Shown here piece by piece: positions 20,064-31,938 of a DNA stretch of 64,000 nt. Source of the DNA: Lentinus brumalis (Eukaryota > Basidiomycota > Agaricomycetes > Polyporales > Polyporaceae); the NCBI GenBank assembly GCA_001792895.1, contig MARA01000026.1:434001-498000 (forward strand). The letters are read 5' to 3'. The position numbers and the translations under genes were made by a program. Within the stretch, counting starts at the first letter, position 1. Each line of letters opens with the position of its first letter. The notes beneath the pieces were generated by a model. It did not search any database. It worked only from the letters and a program-made list of their open reading frames with translations, and was not told where the DNA came from.

Positions 20064-23002
20064 ATGAAGAAGCTCTTTGGGAGAGACAAACCCAAGCCCG
20101 TCAAGGTTACTTCAGGCGTCCGCGACGACATCCCCGGCGTTGGCGAAGTACGATCACCCTATCCTCGTCCACCCCGCGCTGACCTGTCATTTCCTCTCAG
20201 GACCACGCGTATCCGTCCCACAGACACGACAGGCCGCAGACAGGCTCTGGGGACGACCAATGGGACCTCATCCAGGAAGTCGAACCGCCTTTGCAACCAC
20301 TCCGGCCACCCACTCTACCTACTTCTCAGACATCCTCTCTTGCCTCCCTAAACCAAATCCACTCGCCCGCCCCTAGCCCTCTGCCACGCTCTACCTCGCC
20401 GTCAGGCACCTATTCGAATGCGCCACCACCCAATTCGAAGTCGGCCAAGGAGCGCGATCAGCAGGTCTTGCGGAAGAAGCCTCCAGCGACTCCGAATGGC
20501 TTCGCGGCCGTCGGGATCCTTAACTCTCTTAACCCTGCGCACCTTGAGCCTGTCAGCTCGCACGAGCAGTCTGACGATGGCTTCCCGGATGCATCATATC
20601 GCGAAGAGAAGGACAAGGAGAAGAAGGAGAAGCGTCCCTTCTGGGATCGGTCGGGGCATAAGGACAAAGAGAAGGACAAGGAAAGAGAGAAGGAGAGGAC
20701 GAGAGAGCGGGACAGGGACAAAGACCGAGACCGAGACCGGGGGCGCGACATAGATCGGGAGCGAGACAGGAGAGATGACGGGCCACCGGCGGAGCTCACA
20801 AGACTACTTGGTACGTCCTCACCACCTCTCTTCGTGCGCAGCGCGCCCATGCAGTTGCGATGCAGGGTATCTCTTTGCAACCGCGTCGGAAGATTGGTCT
20901 CTGGTGCTGGAGGTCTGTGACAGGGTGTCATCCAGTGAGACGGGAGCAAAGGAAGCAGCAAAAGCCTTGCGGCAAGAATTCAAGTGCGCGAATGCTGCTA
21001 TCTAGTTCTACGTTTGGTGACCTAACGTCCGTGTAGGGGAGGTGAACCATCAACGCAACTGGCTGCAGCACGTCTGTGGGCAATAATGCTCCGCAATTGT
21101 TCTCTCGCATTCGTCAAGCAGTGTGCCTCGCGCAAGTTCCTGGATTCGCTCGAGGACGTTCTCAAAGCGAAGACCACGCCTCCTGTTGTGCGCGAACGTC
21201 TTATCGCTGTTTTGGCTGCCGCGTCCTACGCGAGCGATGCAGGTGCGTCACGATTTAGTGTCTCGTTGTTGTATGTTCTCGCCGACATGCCCTCGAAGAC
21301 TCCGGGTTCAGACATCTATGGAGGAAAGTGAAGAAGGACGACCAGCCCGACGAGGGTATACCATTCGACACCGACGACGCCATGTTTTACCCTGCAACCC
21401 CGCGGCATTCGGTCGGTCCGAATGCATTCCAGCCACCCCACCTGGAGGCTTTGCACCCGCGATCGACGACACCCGATCCTCAGCAACCTCAGCTTCAGCA
21501 CCGGCAACCACCAGAACGTGGACAGACGCCTCAGCGCCCGCCACCCACTGTGAGCACCTGTGCCATTAGAGCGGAGTATCCCGTACTGATGCGGAGTACT
21601 TAGGTTACCCCTGGCAAGACAAAATCGTCCCGCAATCGCGTGATTCCCCTAGAGGAAGACATCCGCCGTTTGTTCCAGGAATGCAAGGTTGGACGCGGGA
21701 ATGCGGGATTGCTGTCCGAAGCGCTCACGTACGCTAAGCCGGAGGATCTGAAGAACAAGGACATCATCAAGGTACGTTGCTCCGCGGGCTGATCACGGAG
21801 CATTGTTCTCAACAGTGCTCAGGAGTTTTACGCTCGTTGTCGCGCGTCACAAGAGCTCATCTCCGCGCAAATACCATGGGCGTTCGCGCAAGCCGAGCGC
21901 TCGCGCGAGGCGAAGGCGAAGGACAAGGAAGGCCGACACTCGCTCGAGCGTGACCGAGAGCGTCTTCCGCCTAGCCCGAAGAAGGACAAGGACTCTGAGC
22001 ATCTGACTACGGAGGAGAAGCTGCTTGCTGCTATTCTTGCTTCCAACGAAGAGCTCCTCGAGGCGCTCCGGTTGTACGATGACCTTGAACGTGTTGGGAT
22101 TGAGCGAGACGCGGAGGAGCGCAGTAAACGCGAAATTAGGATGGACCGTTCGGTTGGTTTTACTGTAGTCGTCTGTCATGTTCCGAAGCTGATACCTATC
22201 CGTGCAGAAACTACGTTACGACGAGGAAAGCGGCCTGTATCTGGAGCCCGGTCAACCCACACATGGTGGGGCTTCATCGTCGCGGAGTCCTTCGCCAGCG
22301 CCATCTGGCTCTCCTTCGCCTGCCCCGTCACTCGTCGTTACCCCTTCTCTAGCTCACAGCGCTATCTCCCAGCCTGTACCTTCGCGCCCCGCTCAAACGA
22401 ACCATGTGAACCACCCGAATTACGCCGACCGAAACTATCAACAGCCCGGGCAGCATGGGTCTTCGCAGTCCCTCGCGCCCCCGCCTCCTGCACCCCACGG
22501 ACCTCGTTTGCCAACGCACCGCTCGAACACGCCATCACCCGAGCGTGGATCCTTATACTCCGTCGCTAGAACATCGACAGAGAGCACGCAGGTCGCTCCA
22601 GCCCATCAGGGAAGCAAACTGCGTCAGGATAGTAGTGAAGAGTGGACAGACGCTGGGGCGGATGAGGATGACTGCAAGACGCCTGTGCGACCGAGTGCGA
22701 AGGCGCTGGGCAAGCGCAAGGTCATCGAGCAACCAGAAGGCGATCGTGAGTGGAATGTGTGCCGCACTCTGGCCATAGCTGACACGATTTGTTCAGGACC
22801 GTTCGACCCAGATGACCTCTTCTATGACCACAGCAACGACTCGATCCGAAACTCCGAAGATTCGGATTCGGACGATGCTCGCACACGGAATCTTTGGCAC
22901 CGTCCAGTGCATTATGTCTACGATGCAGCCGCAGAGCGTACAGAGCAGCGAATCCGGGAAGGCCGTCTCGCTGCTGCCGCTCTCGTCGGCGGGGTCCACT
23001 GA
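20064..23002 (+). CDS. VHS and GAT domain trafficking protein
   Basis: 836 aa from nine exons: 20064-20147, 20201-20810, 20866-20983, 21037-21242, 21299-21549, 21604-21771, 21823-22152, 22208-22745 and 22797-23002. A VHS domain starts at about residue 232 (YLFATASEDWSLVLEVCDRV, then LAAARLWAIMLRNCS). A helical GAT-like region follows at about 430-550 (LFQECKVGRGNAGLLSEALTY, EEKLLAAILASNEELLEALRLYDDLE). The arrangement recalls yeast Lsb5 and GGA-type adaptors that link ubiquitin, cargo and clathrin at endosomes. It is unusual because VHS is normally at the extreme N-terminus. Here it follows a disordered leader with a long Lys/Glu/Arg/Asp-rich stretch (20600-20790). The C-terminal third is Pro/Ser-rich and ends in an acidic, then Arg/Ala-rich helix. 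Confidence 0.85.
20600..20790 (+). repeat. Charged KE/RD low-complexity coding stretch
   Basis: Simple GA-rich sequence encoding alternating Lys/Glu, then Arg/Asp, inside the VHS-GAT gene. It likely arose by slippage and would form an extended charged helix just before the VHS domain. Confidence 0.9.
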
Positions 23003-23446
23003 CAGTGATGTCGTCTCGTGCTGTTGGATGTCTCATCATGCTTATGACTGTACTTACACGTCGGGCCATGCTATACCGGGGGTTTCGTCTTCGCGATCAT
23101 GTTGTGTTACATATACGTAGTGTACATACGTCGGCGCTTGTGTGCGCGGGTCATCAGGGTGCCGCGGCGTCCATGTCGCGGTCGGAGGTGGATGTACACT
23201 ATAATTATCGATCTCCGGACTCTGGCAATTAATTAGAGGATCAGCCGTTAATCTTATTGTGTCGTGTCGTGTTGTCCTGCTCCATATTGCGTAGTGCGAG
23301 GTTGGGTTACTTCAAATACTTGACTGCAGAGGACTGCAGACGCGCCTCGGGTGTTGCGGGCCGCATCGTGGTGAAGTGGCTGGCCGGCGGGAGACACGTC
23401 TCGTCTGCTAACCACCACCACACCACCTTCCGATTGTAAGGACAGC
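23003..23446. other. Intergenic: VHS-GAT 3' region and ARMT1 promoter
   Basis: Tandem same-strand genes are separated by 444 bp. The stretch before 23447 includes a CACCACCACA block. I see no coding signal or RNA gene. Confidence 0.4.
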
Positions 23447-25883
23447 ATGTTTGAAGCACCGTATCCTCCATGGGACTTCACTGACCGAAACAGGTACGCA
23501 GGCAGATCTCAGCAAATCCTATCCATCTGAGATTGACAGATCTTTGGTCAATGCAGCTTCGCGTGCGTGTCGCATCGGAAATCCCAGCCAGCCGCAGGCC
23601 GTGGTTAATCTCTGTTGGCAGCTTTGAGACCGTGATCAAGCGGTGGCCGGTCATCCTCACGGGCATCATTGACAACATATACTGCCGCAACCATGACCTC
23701 GGCGTCTCGCTCCCGTCCAAGAGCCCTGAAGAGACAGCCCTCATCGAAGAGCAGATCACGGAAGGGAAGAAGATCATTAACGAGGTCGGGCAGATCAAGT
23801 ATGACATGGCCCGTGATCGCGCGTTACCGTACGCTGTCTCTCTCGCGGTCTTGCCATCTCCTGCTGACACGGCTGCCGTCGTGTCGGTTTTCAGCCGAAT
23901 CCCTGACGATGGGGAAGCGTTGACAGACGTGTACAATGCCGAGCTCGACAGGCTCACTGAGAAGAAGCAGAACACTTGGCTTACAGTGCCGTGGCTCTAC
24001 TCGGAGTAAGAGTTCGCAGCCGGATCTACTGTGGCATTCACGCTGAAGCTGCATGGACAATGTGTAGATGCTATCTGTGAGTAACGCTTGATCATGTTGA
24101 GGCGGGTCCTGAACTGACCATGCACGCCTTTGCAGATACCGCCTTGTCCGCTCCTTCTTCGTTCAGACCAGGTACTGGAAAGACTATGATCCTTTCCTCC
24201 AGCAGAAGGAAGCCACGTTCCAGAAGAGCTCGAAGGCCATTTACCGTAGGTGTCATATGTTTGATGATCTTGCACTGTTAAACAGCCGACGTGTACAGAG
24301 CTGGCGACAACGATGCACGAGTTGGAGGGAGACAAGGACAGCCTGGCCTCCGACCCTGACAACCTGAAGGTTATATTCAAGGAGATGATCCAGATGTGCC
24401 TGTGGTACGGACGTTCGGTCTTGCGGGTTACATGTATATCACTCACCTCGATTGTTCAGGGGAATGCCACCGTATGTAGCCTGCATATTAGATTGGACTG
24501 CTTGCAGTGTCTAACATCAGCTCCAGGACCTCTCGATGCTGACACATCTTACTCACGAAGATATTCAGCACTTGCAATCAGTCGGGAAGGACGCACAAGC
24601 AGCTCGGGCTGAGTACATCCTGCGCGACGATCAGGAGAAGGTATGGAACCACTTGACGGGCTTGGCCGGAAAGGCAGACTCCCGGGTGGATTTCGTGCTA
24701 GACAACGGTTCGTCGCAAAGTCCCAGTCACATGTTTCAACTCCTGACTTCCGTTCCTCAGCTGGGTTCGAGGCGAGTTTCGTTCGAGTCGACGCCCGCCC
24801 CAAGTCACTCCCATACTGACCGGGTGAACAGCTCTTCACCGACTTCGTATTCGCCGATTTCCTCGTGACGTACACGCCATACGTTTCCAAGGTCGTCTTC
24901 CAGTACGTCTCTTCTCATACATATGACGGAGGGTTGCTCACAAACGAACCAGTCCGAAACTTATCCCTTGGTTCGTTTCGGACGTAACGCCTGCTGACTT
25001 CAAGTCCGCCACCAAATCGCTTCTTTCGCCCACCTTCTTCCCCGAGGATAATACCTCTGACGCTGCGGCGGCCCCGGCTTCGAAGGAGTCACGCGAGCAC
25101 CTCTACACTATGGTGAAGCGTTGGGAATCATACATTCAGTCCGGCGTGTTCTCGCTCTCGGTTCCCATCGATTACCCCCTAGGCGCATCTGACGTCAAGG
25201 TATACGTTGTGTGCATCACCGCCATTTTGAGTTTGCCAAGCTGAATTGTTTCTTAGGCGAATTTCTGGACGTCGCCATATCCCTACTGGAACATGGAGCA
25301 GCTTGCTCCCGAGCTCTTCGCAGACCTGCGGCAAAGTAGCTTGGCGATTTTCAAGGTGAGACAGCTCGGGCCCCTTCTGTCAACTCTCGCGCACTCACTC
25401 TCCGACACGTGCTCCAGGGTGACTTGAAGTACGTGTAGCGTTTCTCCTCGATTACCTATGACTGACACGTTCCTTTCCCTCATCAGCTTTCGGAAGTAGG
25501 TCTTCCTGCCGATCATCTCTGCATGAAAAGCTCACTTTGCGCACGACAGGCTCACAGGCGACGTCCAGTGGCCCCCTTCGACTCCCTTTGAGGCAGCGAT
25601 AGGTGCGTGCGAGCGTGTCGCCTACTTTGACCCATCTTGTATGCCCTAACGCGCAGCATCAGGTCCCATCGCGGGTAAGTTCCCGATCCTCAGCTTGCGA
25701 ACCAACAAGGCGGACGTCATCGTCGCCGTGGACGACGAAGTCGCCAAGAAGCTGGACGTCAGCGGCGAGAAGTGGCGATACAACGGGAAGTACGTATTTA
25801 CACCCAGAACAAAGTGGGATCCTCGCTGAGGAGACATTCGACGCAGATATGCGCTTGTGCTGTTCCAGCCCAAGGCGGAGTAA
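23447..25883 (+). CDS. ARMT1/DUF89 damage-control phosphatase
   Basis: Metal-dependent phosphatase of the ARMT1-like DUF89 group (yeast YMR027W, human ARMT1), thought to remove harmful sugar phosphates such as fructose 1-phosphate. About 513 aa from 17 exons: 23447-23493, 23540-23566, 23622-24005, 24068-24076, 24136-24245, 24299-24404, 24460-24471, 24527-24707, 24761-24771, 24832-24902, 24953-25199, 25257-25355, 25418-25428, 25487-25495, 25550-25602, 25663-25789 and 25847-25883. Signature motifs are GNATDLS, DNAGFELFTDFVFADFLV, GDLNFRKLTGDV and RTNKADV, so all the active-site blocks are there. Five exons are only 9-12 nt. Intron 9 is of the GC-AG type. With canonical splicing the joint of exons 6 and 7 is one nucleotide short (a run of four G at 24459-24462), which is a sequencing slip or a real frameshift. 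Confidence 0.87.
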
Positions 25884-26156
25884 GCAGCCTCGCGCATGCA
25901 GAAGACTTGGCGAGTAGAATGTAACTCGTGTACAGACATACCGCATCCGCATCGACGGTGCCCATAGACTTATCACCAAGCCATATCTCTCTCGGTGCAG
26001 AGTAACAAGTTCGATTATGTGATGAGTAGCGTAAGAGAGTAGTCGTACAACAAAGATTCCGATAGATCCTCCAAGATACAACAAAGTCCAACCGTACCCG
26101 CCTCACCTCTCGCCTTACCTGGCATCTCGCCCCAACCTGCCTCACAACTCCACAGC

Positions 26157-29100
26157 TTACAACCGACTCTCCATCACGACCATGTTCCCCCTCCAGTTCA
26201 ACACACCCTTCCCGAACGCAGCCTCCAGCACCTCCTCCATCGTCCGCACAAACACGAACTGCATCTCCGCGCGCACCTCCAGGGGCACGTCGTGCTCTAC
26301 GTCCTTCCTGTTCGCCCACGGGAGGATGACCTTCGTGACCTGGGCCCGGTGGGCTCCGAGCACCTTCTCCTTGATTCCGCCGACGGGTCCGACGCGCCCG
26401 CGCAGCGTCACCTCGCCGGTCATCGCGATGTTCGTCGGCACGCAGGCGCCTGTGAGGAGGGAGACGAATGCACAGGTCTGTTGTGGAAAGGAAGGAAGAT
26501 AGGTCAGACGAGCAAGACGGAGGGAAAGCGAGCAGAGAGCGCACCATGGCGATACCGGCGGACGGTCCATCCTTCTTCACCGCGCCGGAAGGCAGGTGGA
26601 GATGGATATCAATGGGCTCGGGGAACTTGAGGGGGTCCTGCGACCGTAGCTTCGTGATGTACAGGTCGTACGCGTGGCTCTTCACCCAGCTCAGTGCGAG
26701 CTCGCCGCTCTCCTTGATCACCTGTCCACGTACGCCGTTAACGTTTGCACCACACACCACACATGAGCATCGCAGACGCACCTCGCCAAGGCTTCCAGTA
26801 AGCTTGAGCTGACCACTCCCCGGTACGGCAGTCGTCTCGATAGGCAGGATTCCGCCCTCACCCATACCTGTAACGACGAGGCCATACACAAGCCCACGGC
26901 GCTCCTCCCTGTGCAGCTCCTCTTCGTCCCACCGCGCGATACCGAGGATCTTCTCGAGCTCGTGCTCCTCGACGACCTTCTTGTACGTCTTGCCGTCGCT
27001 CTTCTCAAGCGAAGGTAGAGCCGCGATGTCCGTGATGCCCGTGCTGTCCGAGTACTCGGCCCACTCCACAGCCTTGTACCGCACAACCGCCCCGATCGCG
27101 CGCTCTAGCGACCGCACGCCAGCTTCACGAGTGTAGTGCGTAGCGATGTGCATGAGCGCGGGCTGCGTCAGCGAGACGTGCTCCGGGGTGAGGCCGTTCG
27201 CCTTGAGCTGCTTCGGAAGGAGGAACTTGTTCGCGATGTGTATCTTCTCGTCGTAGGTGTAGCCTGACAGCTGGATGATCTCGCAACGGTCGAGCAGAGG
27301 CGCTGATATCGTCTCGAGCGAGTTCGACGTGCAAATGAAGAGCACCTGGCTAAGGTCGATCGGCACATTGATGTAGTGGTCCTGATGCATCGAGCAGCGT
27401 TAGCTAACGACACGTACATTGGGACAATCTGGAACTGACGTTGAAGGAGTGATTCTGCTCGGGGTCCAGTACCTCGAGCAGCGCCGCCGCGGGATCTCCA
27501 TGGAAATTGCTCTGACCAATCTTGTCCACCTCGTCCCTGTCTCTATTTCAGCAAACAGCAGTGCGCTCATTTATGGACGTCACTCACAGCAAAATGACTG
27601 GATCTGGCCGTCCAGCCTTGCGCAATGCCTGCACAATGGACCCAGGTCCACTGGCGACATACGTGCGCCGATGACCCCTGATCTCCGCCTCGTCACGCAC
27701 ACCACCGAGTGATATACGCTGGAATGGACGGTCCAGTGCGCGCGCAATCGATTGTCCCAGCGACGTCTTGCCCGTTCCTGGAGGGCCGACGAGGCTGTGA
27801 GGCATGTTCAATATCCAGCCAAATCTCAAAAATTACTACCGACTCACAGAAGGATCGGGCCCTTGACGGCCTTAGAAGCTGCGCCGCGTTGCTGCTTAGG
27901 TCCTCCTGAGGGCTGCTTGACAGGGTGGGGCACCTTGACCAACTGCCTATCTTTCACCTCATCATTCGCGCCGGCACCAGACTGGGAAGCTCCTGCGGTG
28001 GGCTTAGAATTCAGCGCCTTCTGTATCAGCGCCAGTGCGCGCGAAGTCGCATCACCTTCTACACGTCGGTTGTTGCCCTCTGGCTCGGAGTTCGGCGGGG
28101 GCGTAACGGGTACAATAGCGTCGCTCGGTAACCGTGCTTCGCGCTCGGCCTGAAGCTGCTTGAGACGGACGACCGCGAGGTATTCGATCAGGCGCTTCTT
28201 GATCTTCTCGAGACCATAGTGATCCTCGTCGAGTTGCCGACGCGCGTTTGCAAGGAAAGCACGGTCCCTCAGCTTATCGTTGTTGGCCACGTCGGCATAA
28301 GCAGCGGACGACGGCCACGGGATGGAGGTGATCCATTCTAGCTGCGAGAAGCGTCAGTAGAGATAGCAGATGCGAGGGGTGTTGGAGACTTACGTAGTTC
28401 CGAATAACACCGTGCTCGACGCTCCCAGACGGGATGCGCTGCAGCCTCTTCCACTCGCGCACGGCCATCTTGCGTTCCTCGCTGTCCTTGGCCATGGCCT
28501 CGATCTTCGCCTTGATCTCCGCCATATCGTCGGCCTCCGACTGCTCGTTGTCGTCTAGGTCGGAAGAGGATCCGGTCGATGGCGCAGAACCTGGGCCGGG
28601 GGCATTTGCAGCACCTGGCGGACGGTTGAGGTTGTTGAGTTCGCGTTGGATAGCAGCGAGCTGCTGCCGGAGGAAGAACTCCTTCTGCTGCTTCGAGAGG
28701 CTCTCGTCTATGGACTGTGCAATCTTCTTCGTCACCTCGGTGATTGAAGCTTGCTTGACAAACAGCTCCGTGGCACGCCGGAGACGGTCGTCCGAGCCGG
28801 CAGCTGAGAGATATGCTGCGAAAGCATGTCAGTCTCCGTCCCCACGCCGTACACAAAACCCGGACTCACCAAGCTTGTCCGCGTACTCGACCTTGTTGAT
28901 CCCGGCGACGATGACGTCTGCCATCCAAGGCGCGCGGTCGTCCGAGACCTCCTCGATCATGTGCGATATCTTGACGTACACATCTCGCCGTGACTGCTGC
29001 GTTGCGTCTTGCGCGAGACTGTCGAGCAGCTTCGAGGCTGCCGCGCGGAAGGGCGCGATTGACTCTGGCGAAGGCGGTCCATCCGCCGGAGGGTATTCGG

Positions 29101-29440
29101 CTCGAAGCTCGGTAAGCTCGTTGGGAGCGAAGGGCCCGGGAGTGGTGTCCGGGAAGTGTATCCTGGAGAGGCCGTGCAGGGTGACGTGGTACACGCGCTG
29201 GGAGGCCCTGGAGATCGGTCTGACGACGCGCACGACGCGCGCCGCGGTGCCCCATGGGTGTATGGTGGTGGGAGAGGTGCACGGAACGGTGCCGATGACG
29301 AGCTGCACCTCCGAGCGCTGGACGAGCTCTATGAGGCGTGTTCCGACATCCTCGTCGAGCGAGAGCTGTATGCGCGCGGTCGGGAGAAGAACGGTGGGAT
29401 TGGGGAGGGTTAGAACGGGCAGGAGAGTCGAGCGGGACAT
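26157..29440 (-). CDS. Peroxisomal Lon protease
   Basis: ATP-dependent serine protease of the Lon family, 962 aa. It has eight exons: 29440-28870, 28815-28394, 28341-27848, 27794-27588, 27536-27440, 27381-26782, 26721-26545 and 26477-26157. Domains in order are an N-terminal Lon substrate domain, a coiled coil with [19 protein letters not shown], an AAA+ module with Walker A GPPGTGKT (499-506) and Walker B (ILLDEVDK), and a protease domain with the Ser851/Lys894 dyad ([19 protein letters not shown]). The protein ends in Ser-Arg-Leu, a type 1 peroxisomal targeting signal, and lacks a mitochondrial presequence. It therefore matches LONP2/Pln, which clears damaged peroxisomal matrix proteins. 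A low-complexity insert sits between the coiled coil and AAA+. It converges on the ARMT1 gene (273 bp apart) and diverges from DML1 (130 bp). Confidence 0.97.
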
Positions 29441-29570
29441 GATGGGGGAGAGGAAGAAGGAGCGAGAGAGACTCGGACTCGCGTCGAATGCGGGGAAACA
29501 GGCGCTTCCCTGAAATCACACGCGACTCTTCTGGCGCCTCCGCCTCCGCTGCTTGATTTGGCAAGTCACC
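29441..29570. promoter_or_regulatory. Short bidirectional promoter (Lon / DML1)
   Basis: Only 130 bp separate the ATGs of the Lon and DML1 genes, so both transcripts must start from one shared region. The Lon side is GA-rich on the plus strand (GGGAGAGGAAGAAGG) and the DML1 side is CT-rich. This is the usual mirror pattern of a fungal divergent promoter. Confidence 0.7.
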
Positions 29571-31938
29571 ATGAAGGAGATCCTCTACGTCCAGGCCGGC
29601 TCCTTCGCCAACTTCATCGGCACCCACTTCTGGAATACACAAGAGAGCTACTTTACCTACGGCGAGGACGAAGAGCCCGCCGTGTACCATGACAGATCGT
29701 TCAGGGAAGGTCTCACGAGCGAGGTAAAGCCGCAGCAAATTTCTGTCATGGCGCGAGTTCATTCGCATCCAAGGGAGAGCCGACATACTGCCCGCGACTG
29801 CTAGTGTTCGACAGAAAATGTGCGTTGCAGATATGATACTGCCCATCCTGCCTAATTGACTCGTCAGCCAGCCCACTTCGGGGCGCTCTCTAAAGGCCTT
29901 TACGGAGACGACAACGTATCGGAGGCTCCTCAATGGTACGTTCAACCCCGATCTATGTACCACTAACTTTGACTTCTCTGCCGCGCAGGAGTCGCGGGGT
30001 CATCGAGTACCGTCAAGACCCTATACCGAAAAGCGTGTATCAGAACCGCCTAGCCGAAGGTGAAGCCGAGGATGATGAGGACAAACAATCCGGAGGCGAT
30101 ATCCGCTTCTGGTCAGATTACAACCGGGTGTATCTGCACCCTCGAAGCCTGCAGAAGCTTCCCGACCTCGCAGAATGGGAGGAAACCGACGGAGACTGGA
30201 ACACGAGCCGCGAGTCCTTCAAGAAGCATGAAGCGGTACGTCGCTGACGATTTTGCATGCTCACTGCCCACGGGCGGGAAACGACCACAGCGCCCTAGCC
30301 ATCTGATTTGGCGAGGATGAACATTGATAGTCTCACATGCTGATGAGAGACTTTGTGGTTGTGGTCGAAGTCCGAGGTCGTTCGGAAAAGCGCACTCGGG
30401 GCATATGCATTCTCACGTGTAGCCCAAGCCCCAGGCTGGCAGGCTGTTAGGCCGAGCTGTCACTGAGGCACGATATCTTTGTGTTCTCCGAGCTGAGCTC
30501 CTCACCAACTCCAACCGGTCGAGCCGTCTTCGAGGCCAGGCCAACGCCGGGGGCTTCAGGCGGAGCTGGGGCTGACAAGTGTCTTCTTACATGAAGCCTT
30601 GTGCGGTGCTCATCCACCCTTTGACAGGAGCACGAGATCCTCGATAACGATGTGAGGTTGTTCGTCGAGGAATGTGATCAATTGCAGGTATGTCATCCCC
30701 GCTACTACCACCAGAATATTTTGTGACAGAGGGTCCCACTAGGGTATACAACTGATGAGCGACACCGCGACGTTTGGAGGGTTCACCGATGCTTTTCTCG
30801 CCGCGCTCAGGGATGAACTACCCAAGATCCCATCGCTAGCGTTCCCGCTGCTCTCGAGCGCGTCGTACAGCCTAGTCAGTGCAGATGAGGTGAGTCTCAC
30901 ATCCGAATGATCTCCCTACGAAGTGGAAGCGATCCCGCACCCTCCAGCAAGCAGAGGCGATGAAGGCGATTAACGATGCATTGTGTCTTCGTGGCCTCGA
31001 GAGCCTTTCTACTATCAACGTGCCGGTACAGCACCCGTCGACCTGGCGCAAGGACGGCTGGCTTGACGGGCTGGACATCGACGTGCGTATACCGAAATGA
31101 TGCTCTCACGGCGTGCATACTGATTTGCGGCGTAGCTCCGAGTCCAATACCAGACCTCCGCGCTCCTCTCTACCCACATCGAGAGCGCGACGCTCCCTTT
31201 CAGGTCCGTGACCGCACACCTTCGTTCACCCTCTGGTCGCTGACCTTCCGTCAGGCTGAAGACCGGAGAATACGACTTCTCATCCTTCAACGACCTCCTC
31301 AACCTCTCCGGTACGACTCGCACAACGCACCTATCGGGAATATACCCACTCCCCGTTTCCGCTTCCTGGACGCCCGACACAGAAAGACGGATATATGACC
31401 TCTCCGCCGTGGTCGAGGCTCGGGACGGAAGCAGCACATCGACGACGTATTCCCGCGTACACGTCTCGCGCGGGCTCAGGCCGACGGAGATAACGAAGCA
31501 CGACGAGCTGTTCTCCGCGAAGAGACCCGCTCCGTGGAGGTGCGAAACGTATCATATTCCGGGCGGTACTACGAGACTGACGAGAAACGCACGGGTAGCA
31601 TCCACGCACCCGCCTACCCGACCCCCACGTCCTTCCCCGCCTTCTTCGCCCCGCCCCGTCACCCAACTTTGACCGCTACCGAGGACAAGCAGGCCCGCCA
31701 CCGTGCCCTCTCGACGCTCACAACCTCCAGCGCGACATCGAAGCTCTTCGCTTCGTACGCCCGGCTCGCACAAGAATGCGTCGACCGCCGGGCGGAGGTC
31801 GTGCTCCGGATGGGCCTGGAGTTCGACGAGGTAAGGGAGCTCAAGGACGAGCTCTGGGCGCTGTGCGATCAGTATGCGGGCGATGACGGGGGAGAGGGTG
31901 AAGATGGCGGAGAGGAAGTCGGGGAGGATGAGGAGTAG
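29571..31938 (+). CDS. DML1: Misato/DML1 tubulin-like protein
   Basis: Homologue of yeast Dml1 and animal Misato, a tubulin-related protein needed for mitochondrial inheritance and morphology. The N-terminus MKEILYVQAGSFANFIGTHF is the characteristic tubulin-like segment, and NTSRESFKKHE and DTATFGGFTDAFLAALRDELP are further family blocks. Exons are 29571-29723, 29774-29819, 29872-29935, 29989-30235, 30628-30687, 30743-30889, 30948-31082, 31136-31203, then 31255 onward. The intron after exon 4 is 392 nt. The last part must change frame between about 31409 and 31524 to reach the conserved C-terminal helix (SATSKLFASYARLAQECVDRR). Either a 71-nt intron 31409-31479 or a 68-nt intron 31457-31524 would do this, both with weak sites. 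The product is about 511 aa, with an acidic Gly/Glu tail. Confidence 0.85.
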
